From the NCBI GenBank assembly GCA_001604435.1, contig LVBO01000046.1:1-8457 (forward strand): a DNA stretch of 8,457 nt, given 5' to 3'. The position numbers were made by a program, and so were the translations under genes. The stretch comes from Synergistales bacterium Syner_01 (GTDB lineage: Bacteria; Synergistota; Synergistia; Synergistales; Aminobacteriaceae). This document shows positions 1-5,089 of the stretch, piece by piece (the first letter of the stretch is position 1; each line of letters starts with the position of its first letter). The notes under the pieces are model-generated. The model worked only from the letters and a program-made list of their open reading frames with translations, was not told the origin of the DNA and did no database searches.

Positions 1-36
1 TGATGGGACTCGGCTCGGAAAAACATTTTTCAAGTA

Positions 37-71
37 TCGTCAGTGCGGAATGTCGGGTTTATGATACCCGA
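37..71 (+). promoter_or_regulatory. Possible promoter and operator-like inverted repeat of the AraC-family gene
   Basis: A -10-like TATGAT lies at 60-65, with TCGTCA (four of six matches to TTGACA) at 37-42, a 17-base spacer. The -10 sits inside a perfect inverted repeat: TCGGGT (53-58), seven bases, ACCCGA (66-71). A protein bound there would cover the -10, which would fit autoregulation of the regulator that starts 50 bases later. The repeat could equally be an incidental hairpin or belong to the 3' end of an upstream gene outside the window. The -35 match is modest, so this is a tentative call. Confidence 0.35.
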
Positions 72-122
72 GAGCGTGGTGATTTTCTTGAACGGAATTG
101 CTGTTGCATGTGGAGGTTTTCT

Positions 123-974
123 ATGAACAGTCGCGGAGATGCCGTTCCTCTGAATGAAGGAAAAAACAGGATACGTTTCTGGCAGTCGGAACTCCTGTCG
201 GAGGCGTTGTTTTTGGACGGAAGTTTTCGCGAGATGAGTTTCGCGCGGCACACTCACGAAACCTACGCGTTCGGAGTGATAGAGGGCGGCGCGCTGGGTT
301 TTCGCTACCGGGGAGAGAACGTCGTCGCGACGGCGGGAATGCTCGGCCTGGTTGTCCCCGGAGAGGTGCACGACGGCCATCCGGCTCATGATCGGGGGTG
401 GACGTATCGCATGGCCTATGTCGAGCCGGAGGCTATCCGCAGGAGAGCCGGAGAGATATGGGGCAGGGACAGGGGGCTTCCGTTCATCGCGCAGGGGGTC
501 TTGGAATCGGAGGAACTTGCCGGTCTTTTTCGAAGGGTGTACGGAGGGCTTCGGGAGAAGACTATGGACAGGCTTGCCGCCTCCGCGCTCTGGCTCCGTT
601 TCGTTTCGCTCCTTTTCGAACGCTTCGGCGAATATCCCGCGCCCAGCCGGACGCCGAGGGGTTCCGTCCGGGAGGCTTGCAGCTTCCTGAGGGACAACAT
701 ACACACGAACGTCTCTCTCGAAGAGTTGGCGGCGCTCTCATCCCTCAGTCCCTGGCACTTCCTTCGCACGTTTCGGGACGAAACGGGCTTGCCTCCTCAC
801 GCCTACCTGGCGCAGCTCCGCGTCAGGCGTGCGGAAAATCTTCTCCGCGCGGGGTTCTCCCCCGCCTGGGCCGCTTCGGAAGCGGGGTTTGCCGATCAAA
901 GCCACCTTACACGCTGGTTCCGGCGAATAGTCGGAACTACTCCCGCCGTTTTCCTGAAGGACATCTCCCGTTGA
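123..974 (+). CDS. AraC-family transcriptional regulator with N-terminal cupin sensor domain
   Basis: This encodes a 283-aa one-component regulator of the usual size and layout for AraC-family proteins. Residues 40-90 carry a cupin-type ligand-binding signature: HTHETY at 43-48, FRYRGE at 60-65, and VPGEVHDG at 78-85. Residues 183-280 form the double helix-turn-helix DNA-binding domain: VSLEELAALSSLSPWHFLRTF gives the first unit, and AASEAGFADQSHLTRWFRR the second, followed by the conserved GTTPAVF end. The frame is open further upstream, to an ATG at 3, but the start at 123 is preferred because GGAGG lies six bases before it, and the extra N-terminal residues look non-coding (cysteine-rich, unlike the family). 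Cupin-AraC proteins of this kind often control a nearby amino-acid exporter or metabolic gene. No such target is visible here and the ligand is unknown. The ABC-F gene downstream has its own promoter, so it need not be the target. Confidence 0.9.
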   Translation: MNSRGDAVPLNEGKNRIRFWQSELLSEALFLDGSFREMSFARHTHETYAFGVIEGGALGFRYRGENVVATAGMLGLVVPGEVHDGHPAHDRGWTYRMAYVEPEAIRRRAGEIWGRDRGLPFIAQGVLESEELAGLFRRVYGGLREKTMDRLAASALWLRFVSLLFERFGEYPAPSRTPRGSVREACSFLRDNIHTNVSLEELAALSSLSPWHFLRTFRDETGLPPHAYLAQLRVRRAENLLRAGFSPAWAASEAGFADQSHLTRWFRRIVGTTPAVFLKDISR

Positions 975-1066
975 CTGGTCGCTCGCGCCGAGAACGCGGC
1001 GAACGACGTTCTCCAACGGCGTGCGCGCAGTCCGCGGACTCGCGGCGCTTCGCCGCTTCCCGCCCA

Positions 1067-1095
1067 TTGCCAATGTCTCCGATATGTGCTTTAAT
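1067..1095 (+). promoter_or_regulatory. Strong extended -10 sigma-70-type promoter of the ABC-F leader
   Basis: TTGCCA (1067-1072, five of six matches) is followed by exactly 17 bases and then TTTAAT (1090-1095, five of six). A TG at 1087-1088 adds the extended -10 element. Transcription should begin near 1102. The RNA would then carry a leader of about 246 bases, holding the small leader ORF at 1130 and the attenuator before the ABC-F start at 1348. The 92 bases between the AraC-family stop and this promoter hold two GC-rich hairpins (990-1013 and 1042-1056), neither with a T tract, so no clear terminator ends the preceding gene. Confidence 0.75.
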
Positions 1096-1129
1096 CGTCG
1101 GGAGTTGTTTATCGATCAGGGGTGGGAGA

Positions 1130-1150
1130 ATGCGCGATCTTTCTTGCTGA
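1130..1150 (+). CDS. Leader peptide MRDLSC of the ABC-F attenuator
   Basis: This six-codon ORF (ATG CGC GAT CTT TCT TGC TGA) has a purine-rich Shine-Dalgarno site, AGGGG at 1118-1122, seven bases before the ATG. It starts roughly 28 bases after the predicted transcription start. Its last three codons, CTT TCT TGC, are exactly the nine bases (1139-1147) that can pair with GCAAGAAAG at 1214-1222, so a ribosome held on this ORF would physically mask that segment. Antibiotic-responsive ABC-F genes such as vmlR and lmo0919 are known to be controlled by short leader ORFs of this type. Translation and drug-dependent stalling are inferred. The coincidence of coding end and pairing segment is seen directly. 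Confidence 0.7.
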   Translation: MRDLSC

Positions 1151-1319
1151 TTTTCGAGGCCGAACGAAACGGGACGGGCGACGAAGAACGTCGCTCTCTT
1201 TCGCCATGCCGATGCAAGAAAGCCGCGACTCTTTTTCACTCTTCAACGTCATATCCGCGCCGGTCCCTTTCGGGGCCCGGTTGCGCTGTGTTCCGAGCCG
1301 CGAGAGTCCTCTTTCTTGC
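1139..1319 (+). promoter_or_regulatory. Three-segment antiterminator switch of the ABC-F leader
   Basis: Segment 1, CTTTCTTGC (1139-1147), and segment 3, CTTTCTTGC (1311-1319), are identical. Segment 2, GCAAGAAAG (1214-1222), is perfectly complementary to both, so only one pairing can exist at a time. The 1:2 pairing is extended by CGCG 1133-1136 with 1224-1227. The 2:3 pairing is extended by GAGTC 1304-1308 with GACTC 1227-1231. Segment 3 is also part of the terminator stem, so 2:3 pairing excludes the terminator. Local hairpins nest cleanly inside each loop: GCGACG/CGTCGC at 1178-1194 within 1:2, and GGTCCC/GGGGCC at 1262-1277 within 2:3. Predicted logic: a free leader gives 1:2 pairing, the terminator forms and the gene is off. 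A ribosome stalled on MRDLSC covers segment 1, 2:3 forms and the gene is on. Confidence 0.75.
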
Positions 1320-1330
1320 GGCTCTTTTTT
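1295..1330 (+). terminator. Intrinsic terminator (attenuator) in front of the ABC-F gene
   Basis: A 12-bp stem pairs 1295-1306 with 1313-1324 around a six-base loop. Seven of the pairs are GAGCCGC/GCGGCTC, and two upper pairs are G-U. It is followed directly by TTTTTT (1325-1330). The structure sits between the promoter at 1067-1095 and the ribosome binding site at 1334-1339, and no other gene ends here except the six-codon leader ORF. It therefore acts as a conditional leader terminator rather than an end-of-operon terminator. Confidence 0.85.
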
Positions 1331-1347
1331 CACAGGAGGATATGTTC

Positions 1348-2826
1348 ATGTCGTTGATCAACGTCGCGCACCTTACCTTCGCCTACGAGGGCGGATTGGA
1401 GAATATTTTCGAGGACGTCTGCTTTCGGATCGATACCGACTGGAAGCTCGGTTTCACCGGCAGGAACGGCAGAGGGAAGACCACGTTTCTGAATCTGCTG
1501 CTCGGACGGTACGAGTACGAGGGGACCATCTCGTCGAGCGTGGATTTCGAGTACTTCCCCTACGACGTGCCGGACGAGGAGATGAAGACGCTGGAGCTGA
1601 TACGGAGCGTCGCGCCCGGCGCGGAGGAGTGGGAGATCGCCCGTGAAATCTCGCTCCTCGACGTGGCGGACGACGCCCTCCGCCGCCCGTTCCGCACGCT
1701 TTCCAACGGAGAGAGGACCAAGGTGCTGCTCGCCGCTCTCTTTCTGAAGGAGAACAGCTTTCTGCTGATCGACGAGCCCACCAACCATCTGGACATGGAG
1801 GCGCGGGCCGCCGTGACCGCCTATCTGAACCGGAAGAAAGGCTTCATCCTCGTCTCGCACGACAGGGTCTTTCTCGACGCGTGCATTGATCACATCCTTT
1901 CGATCAACAGGACGAACATCGAGGTGCAGAAGGGGAACTTCTCCTCCTGGTGGGAAAACATGGAGATGCGCGAGCAGTACGAACGCGCGGAGAACGAGCG
2001 CCTGAAGAAAGAGATCGGCCGGATGCGGGAGGCCGCACGCCGTACATCGGACTGGTCCGACAAGGTCGAGAAAACGAAGCGGGGCGTGCGGAACTCCGGA
2101 CTGCGTCCGGACACCGGGTATATCGGCCACAAGGCGGCGAAGATGGCGCAGCGGTCGAAGTCGATCGACGCGAGGCGGCAGTCGGCCATCGAAGAGAAGT
2201 CGGCGCTGCTGCGGAACGTTGAGAAGAGCGACGAGCTGAAGCTCATCCCCCTCGTCTACCACTCCCCGCTTCTTGCGGAGCTGGAGAACGTCTCCATACG
2301 TTACGGAGAGCGGGTCGCGTGCGAAGGGGTGAATTTCTCCATCGGGCGCGGGGAACGCATCGCGCTTCATGGGAAGAACGGCAGCGGCAAGTCGAGCATC
2401 CTCAAGCTTCTTCACGGAGAGTCTCTGGAGTACGGCGGAAGATTGGTCGTGGGGAGCGGGGTGAAGATCTCGTACGTCGCCCAGTCCGCCGACGACCTGC
2501 GCGGGAGCCCCAGGGAGTACGCGCGCGCCTCGGGGATCGACGAGAGCCTGTTCCGCATGGCGCTCGACAAGCTGGACTTCTCGAAGCTCCAGTTCGAAAA
2601 GGACATGGCGGACTACAGCGGAGGACAGAAGAAGAAGGTGCTGCTGGCGCGGAGCCTCTGCGAGCAGGCGCACCTCTATATCTGGGACGAGCCGCTGAAC
2701 TACGTCGATGTGATCTCCCGCATCCAGATCACGGAGCTGCTGCTGGAACACAAACCGACGATGCTCTTCGTGGAGCACGACAGGGCCTTCTGCGACGAGG
2801 TGGCCACGAAGATCGCGAGGTTGTAG
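1348..2826 (+). CDS. Lsa/CplR-like ABC-F ribosomal protection protein
   Basis: This 492-aa soluble protein has two ATPase domains and no membrane segment, the ABC-F plan. NBD1 has Walker A GRNGRGKT (38-45), signature LSNGE (118-122) and Walker B with catalytic glutamate LLIDEPTNHLD (139-149). A charged interdomain linker spans about 190-305. NBD2 has Walker A GKNGSGKSS (342-350), signature SGGQ (424-427) and LYIWDEPLNYVDV (443-455). The WDEPLNY motif, the TDWKLGFTGRNGRGKTTFL stretch and the length match the Lsa family, including clostridial CplR. Such proteins bind the ribosomal E site and displace lincosamides, pleuromutilins and streptogramin A from the peptidyl-transferase centre. The start at 1348 is chosen over an in-frame ATG at 1342 because AGGAGG (1334-1339) is eight bases upstream of it. 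The leader attenuator argues for drug-inducible expression and hence resistance rather than housekeeping. The exact drug spectrum cannot be read from the sequence. Confidence 0.93.
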   Translation: MSLINVAHLTFAYEGGLENIFEDVCFRIDTDWKLGFTGRNGRGKTTFLNLLLGRYEYEGTISSSVDFEYFPYDVPDEEMKTLELIRSVAPGAEEWEIAREISLLDVADDALRRPFRTLSNGERTKVLLAALFLKENSFLLIDEPTNHLDMEARAAVTAYLNRKKGFILVSHDRVFLDACIDHILSINRTNIEVQKGNFSSWWENMEMREQYERAENERLKKEIGRMREAARRTSDWSDKVEKTKRGVRNSGLRPDTGYIGHKAAKMAQRSKSIDARRQSAIEEKSALLRNVEKSDELKLIPLVYHSPLLAELENVSIRYGERVACEGVNFSIGRGERIALHGKNGSGKSSILKLLHGESLEYGGRLVVGSGVKISYVAQSADDLRGSPREYARASGIDESLFRMALDKLDFSKLQFEKDMADYSGGQKKKVLLARSLCEQAHLYIWDEPLNYVDVISRIQITELLLEHKPTMLFVEHDRAFCDEVATKIARL

Positions 2827-2884
2827 TTGGTTTTCTCTTCGAAAACGGAGGAAGAGATGACATGAGCGGGAAGGCGGTGAAAGA

Positions 2885-3304
2885 ATGTGGATCGAGAAAG
2901 AGATCGTACCTCTCCTGATCGACGCCGTGGAGCGGATACTTGAAGCGGAGGCCCCCGTTCCCGGAGCGGACGACGACGTCGCCGAGAGCGCGCCCGACCC
3001 GAACGATCCGGTGATTTTCCGCGCGTTTGTGCTCCCTGCGCTGCACACCGGCCTCGACAAGGGATTCGACAGCGGCGACATGCTCGCCAAGGGATTCAGG
3101 TTCCTCATGAACGCCATCCCCTGGTATCTCCGGGAGCGCGCCGAAGAGTCGCTTGTACCCTCCATATACGGCAAGTTGGTTAAAGCATACGTTCTTTTCG
3201 CCCTGGCCGATCTCGCGGGGTACGTCTCATCGGTTCCCGACGAGTATGTGCGTGAAAACCTTTCGGGGATCAAAGAGAAGATCGATCGGATCAAAAGAAT
3301 ATGA
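2885..3304 (+). CDS. Hypothetical protein, 139 aa, function unknown
   Basis: I do not recognise this family. The protein opens with an amphipathic helix (WIEKEIVPLLIDAVERILE, 2-20), then a flexible acidic, proline-rich stretch (21-42). A largely helical region follows (43-139), with an aromatic segment around FRFLMNAIPWYLRERAEESL (71-90) and a hydrophobic helix KAYVLFALADLAGYV (100-114). That helix is short and contains acidic residues, so a buried soluble helix is more likely than a membrane anchor. There is no signal peptide and no cysteine. ATG 2885 is the only in-frame start, since TGA at 2858 closes the frame just upstream. Its own ribosome site is poor, while a good GGAGG lies at 2847-2851 in front of two other ATGs. 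It begins 58 bases after the ABC-F stop with no terminator between, so readthrough from the ABC-F promoter is possible. Codon composition resembles the GC-rich neighbours. Confidence 0.7.
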   Translation: MWIEKEIVPLLIDAVERILEAEAPVPGADDDVAESAPDPNDPVIFRAFVLPALHTGLDKGFDSGDMLAKGFRFLMNAIPWYLRERAEESLVPSIYGKLVKAYVLFALADLAGYVSSVPDEYVRENLSGIKEKIDRIKRI

Positions 3305-3359
3305 GAACGCCGCGAGAGCGGTGCGCCGGAAGAAGGTTCCGATTCGTCTCCATATCGAG

Positions 3360-3388
3360 TTGACAAGTGAACGATCGTTTACTATACT
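3360..3388 (+). promoter_or_regulatory. Near-consensus promoter of the TetR-methyltransferase operon
   Basis: TTGACA (3360-3365, perfect -35) is followed by 17 bases and TATACT (3383-3388, five of six). Transcription should start near 3395. The spacer and the start site are both filled by the operator palindrome, so the promoter is intrinsically strong but built to be shut by a bound repressor. Confidence 0.9.
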
Positions 3389-3409
3389 GTATAGTGAACG
3401 ATCGTTCAC
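3367..3409 (+). promoter_or_regulatory. 43-bp nested operator palindrome of the TetR repressor
   Basis: Two copies of a 16-base site sit 27 bases apart. The left one is GTGAACGATCGTTTAC (3367-3382, one arm imperfect) and the right one is GTGAACGATCGTTCAC (3394-3409, a perfect palindrome). The bases between form their own inverted repeat, ACTATAC-T-GTATAGT (3381-3395). Together the 43 bases are one palindrome centred on 3388 with a single mismatched pair (3380/3396). The left site fills the -35/-10 spacer and the right site covers the transcription start. This placement, directly before a tetR-type gene, points to autorepression. TetR-family operators of the form GAACG-CGTTC are common. Confidence 0.88.
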
Positions 3410-3427
3410 AGTCCGGAGGGTGTCGAG

Positions 3428-4084
3428 ATGATCGATACAAAAGAAAAAATCATGCGGAGCGCGCTTCGAATGTTTGCGCGGGACGGTTATGAGGGCGCTT
3501 CGGTAAGCGATATCGCCGGAGAGCTCGGCATGACGAAGGGAGCCTTGTACAAGCACTATAAAAACAAGCGGGATATTTTCGACAGCATCGTGGAGCGTAT
3601 CTATCGGGTCGATGCAGAAAGAGCGAAAAAATTTGAAGTGCCGGAGGACACCTTCGATAAATCTCCGTCGAGCTACCGCGATACGGCTGTGAACAAAATC
3701 AAGGTTTTCCTCGAAGCGCAATTCCGTTTTTGGACCGAGGACGAATTCGCCTGCGATTTTAGAAAAATGCTGACGGTGGAGCAGTATAGAAACCCGCAAA
3801 TCATGGAGCTGTATCAAAAATGCCTTGGAAGCGGGCCCGTGAGCTATATGGAAGATCTATTCCGTGAAATGATGGAACGGAACATTGGGGAAGAAAGCGA
3901 TCTCAAACGGCTTGCGCTCGAGTTGTACGCGCCTTTTTATTTGCTGGTAAGCATTTCGGATGCGACTCCCGACAAAAAAGAGGCCGCGAAGCTGTTGAAG
4001 ACGCATATCGAGCGTTTTTTTGAAAAGAACGTCTCTACGGAAAAGATGCCGAAGGCGCATGTGGAAGGTAAGGGGTCTGAATAA
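3428..4084 (+). CDS. TetR/AcrR-family transcriptional repressor
   Basis: This 218-aa protein is of typical TetR-family length. The N-terminal helix-turn-helix domain occupies about residues 5-50: KEKIMRSALRMFARDGYEGA, then SVSDIAGELGMTKGALYKHY (26-45), then KNKRDIF. The GMTKGALYKHYKNK recognition-helix region is highly typical of the family. The C-terminal two thirds are the variable all-helical ligand-binding and dimerisation domain, here rich in aromatic and acidic residues; the ligand is unknown. GGAGGG (3415-3420) precedes the ATG. The gene lies directly behind a 43-bp operator that overlaps its own promoter, so it most likely represses itself and the methyltransferase, with which it shares one base (TAATG at 4082-4086). 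Base composition is clearly AT-richer than that of flanking genes, which suggests that it arrived with its partner by transfer. Confidence 0.92.
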   Translation: MIDTKEKIMRSALRMFARDGYEGASVSDIAGELGMTKGALYKHYKNKRDIFDSIVERIYRVDAERAKKFEVPEDTFDKSPSSYRDTAVNKIKVFLEAQFRFWTEDEFACDFRKMLTVEQYRNPQIMELYQKCLGSGPVSYMEDLFREMMERNIGEESDLKRLALELYAPFYLLVSISDATPDKKEAAKLLKTHIERFFEKNVSTEKMPKAHVEGKGSE

Positions 4085-4851
4085 TGGAAGAAATAAAGAT
4101 TCGCGAATTCGATTTTTCCCTCATCAATGAGTTCTTCACGGAGATGGAACGGCAGGGGCCCGGCAGCTCCGAAGAAACCATCAGAGCCTTGAGTTTTGTC
4201 GGAAGTCTTCCGAACGAGGCGCGGATTGCCGATTTGGGCTGCGGCACGGGCGCTCAAACGATGGTTTTGGCGCACAATACGAAAGCGACCATCACCGCCC
4301 TCGATCTTTACGCCGGCTCGATCGAGAGACTGAACGCAACGGCCGGAAAATTCGGTTTGCAGCACCGAGTAAAAGGCGTCGTCGGTTCAATGGATGACTT
4401 GCCGTTCCGGGACGGCGAATTCGATCTTATATGGTCCGAGGGGGCTATCGCGAATATCGGTTTTGAGAAAGGACTGAACCACTGGAGGAACTTCCTCAAA
4501 AAAGACGGTTATGTCGCCGTAACATACGAGTCGTGGTTTACCGAGGAACGCCCCGCCGAAATAGAAAAGTGGTGGGTGGACGCGGTTCCCGAAATCGGGA
4601 CGATCGGACGTAATATTTGCACCATGCAGAAAGCGGGGTATATTCCCGTTGCCGCGTTCACTCTACCCGAAAGCTGCTGGACAGATTCTTATTTTATTCC
4701 GCAGAAGGCAAGGCAGGAGGAATTCTTAAAGGCGCACAAGGGGGATAAAATTGCCGAGGACATGATCGCATTTATGAGGCGTGAAGCGGAGTTGTATTTA
4801 AAATATAAGCAGTATTATGGCTACGTGTTCTACATTGGGAAAAAGCTATAA
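4084..4851 (+). CDS. Class I SAM-dependent methyltransferase, TetR-linked
   Basis: This 255-aa cytosolic methyltransferase has a Rossmann fold. The SAM-binding motif I is ADLGCGTGAQT (49-59). The acidic ribose-binding residue follows strand 2 at TALDLY (D74). GSMDDLPF (101-108) and FDLIWSEGAI (113-122) are motifs II-III, resembling the UbiE/COG2226 group. The N-terminal FSLINEFFTEMERQGPGS (11-28) and C-terminal YKQYYGYVFYIG segments closely resemble, from memory, Bacteroides proteins such as BT_2972 and BVU_3255, whose substrates are not established. The substrate is probably a small molecule. The start codon overlaps the TetR stop, so translation is coupled and expression depends on the TetR ligand. 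A detoxifying methylation of the inducing compound is a reasonable inference only. The AT-rich composition matches the TetR gene. No convincing terminator follows; AACCGA/TCGGTT at 4883-4903 lacks a T tract. Confidence 0.9.
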   Translation: MEEIKIREFDFSLINEFFTEMERQGPGSSEETIRALSFVGSLPNEARIADLGCGTGAQTMVLAHNTKATITALDLYAGSIERLNATAGKFGLQHRVKGVVGSMDDLPFRDGEFDLIWSEGAIANIGFEKGLNHWRNFLKKDGYVAVTYESWFTEERPAEIEKWWVDAVPEIGTIGRNICTMQKAGYIPVAAFTLPESCWTDSYFIPQKARQEEFLKAHKGDKIAEDMIAFMRREAELYLKYKQYYGYVFYIGKKL

Positions 4852-4878
4852 TATTTGATTTATTCAACTGTCGCATAG

Positions 4879-4989
4879 GGCGAACCGAAAATCGTTCTCG
4901 GTTATTTCCGTGTTCATCGCTCGGACTTTGGAGCCTACGCCCCTCCCGAAGTGGTTATCATCGATATCGTCGGAAAACACGGCGAGTAA
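4879..4989 (+). pseudogene. Possible decayed remnant of a RelE/ParE-type toxin C-terminus
   Basis: Within the 238-base gap after the methyltransferase, one frame stays open for 36 codons between TAG (4876-4878) and TAA (4987-4989). It reads as protein-like: GYFRVHRSDFGAYA followed by PPEVVIIDIVGKHGE. This resembles the closing strands of RelE/ParE toxins, whose usual pattern is YYRVRVGDYRVIY, then a hydrophobic strand and IGKRGEVY. There is no start codon or ribosome site, and the N-terminal two thirds of such a toxin are absent, so if real it is a dead fragment. The similarity is by eye only and could be chance in a short open stretch. The rest of the gap up to 5034 shows nothing else I recognise. 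Confidence 0.25.
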
Positions 4990-5025
4990 GAGCGCTCCGT
5001 AATCTTGCCCGAAAGTGCGGCAACG

Positions 5026-5054
5026 TTCGCTTCGCCTCCTGTTCGAGGTATAAT
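5026..5054 (+). promoter_or_regulatory. Candidate promoter of the M32 carboxypeptidase operon
   Basis: A perfect -10 TATAAT lies at 5049-5054. The best-placed -35, at a 17-base spacing, is TTCGCT (5026-5031), which matches only three of six positions. Transcription would start near 5061, giving a short leader of about 29 bases. The weak -35 suggests either modest activity or help from an activator; the inverted repeat overlapping the -10 is a possible binding site. Confidence 0.5.
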
Positions 5055-5082
5055 GAGAACGTCCAATACCTCGAACAGGAGG
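5035..5082 (+). repeat. Perfect 17-bp inverted repeat overlapping TATAAT and the Shine-Dalgarno site
   Basis: The left arm CCTCCTGTTCGAGGTAT (5035-5051) and right arm ATACCTCGAACAGGAGG (5066-5082) are exact reverse complements around a 14-base loop. The right arm ends with AGGAGG (5077-5082), the ribosome binding site of the carboxypeptidase, seven bases before its ATG. The left arm therefore contains a perfect anti-Shine-Dalgarno CCTCCT. RNA reading through from upstream would fold and hide the ribosome site. RNA started at the local TATAAT (near 5061) would lack the left arm and stay translatable. There is no T tract, so this is not a terminator. A protein operator is the main alternative. 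Confidence 0.85.
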
Positions 5083-5089
5083 ATTCCCT

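Noticed and set aside
3..122. N-terminal extension of the AraC-family protein from ATG at 3
   Set aside because: The added 40 residues are unlike the family, and the possible promoter lies within this stretch. A clear GGAGG six bases before ATG 123 marks the real start.
990..1056. GC-rich hairpins (990-1013 and 1042-1056) as terminator of the AraC-family gene
   Set aside because: Stems exist, but neither is followed by a T run, and such short stems arise often in GC-rich DNA.
1021..1347. 109-residue N-terminal extension of the ABC-F protein in the same frame
   Set aside because: The stretch contains the promoter, leader ORF and terminator. ABC-F proteins of this family begin at MSLINV, which here has its own AGGAGG.
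1206..1646. Second possible leader ORF starting at ATG 1206 and running through the attenuator into the ABC-F gene
   Set aside because: There is no Shine-Dalgarno site before ATG 1206, and the frame continues far into the ABC-F coding sequence, as expected for a GC-rich shadow frame.
1330..3366. Long minus-strand ORF of 678 codons opposite the ABC-F gene
   Set aside because: It is an antisense shadow of a GC-rich gene: low-complexity Arg, Leu, Val and His composition, no recognisable domain, and it runs across the gene boundary.
4883..4903. Hairpin AACCGA/TCGGTT as terminator of the methyltransferase operon
   Set aside because: It has only six pairs, a nine-base loop and ATTTCC instead of a T tract, so it is too weak to call.
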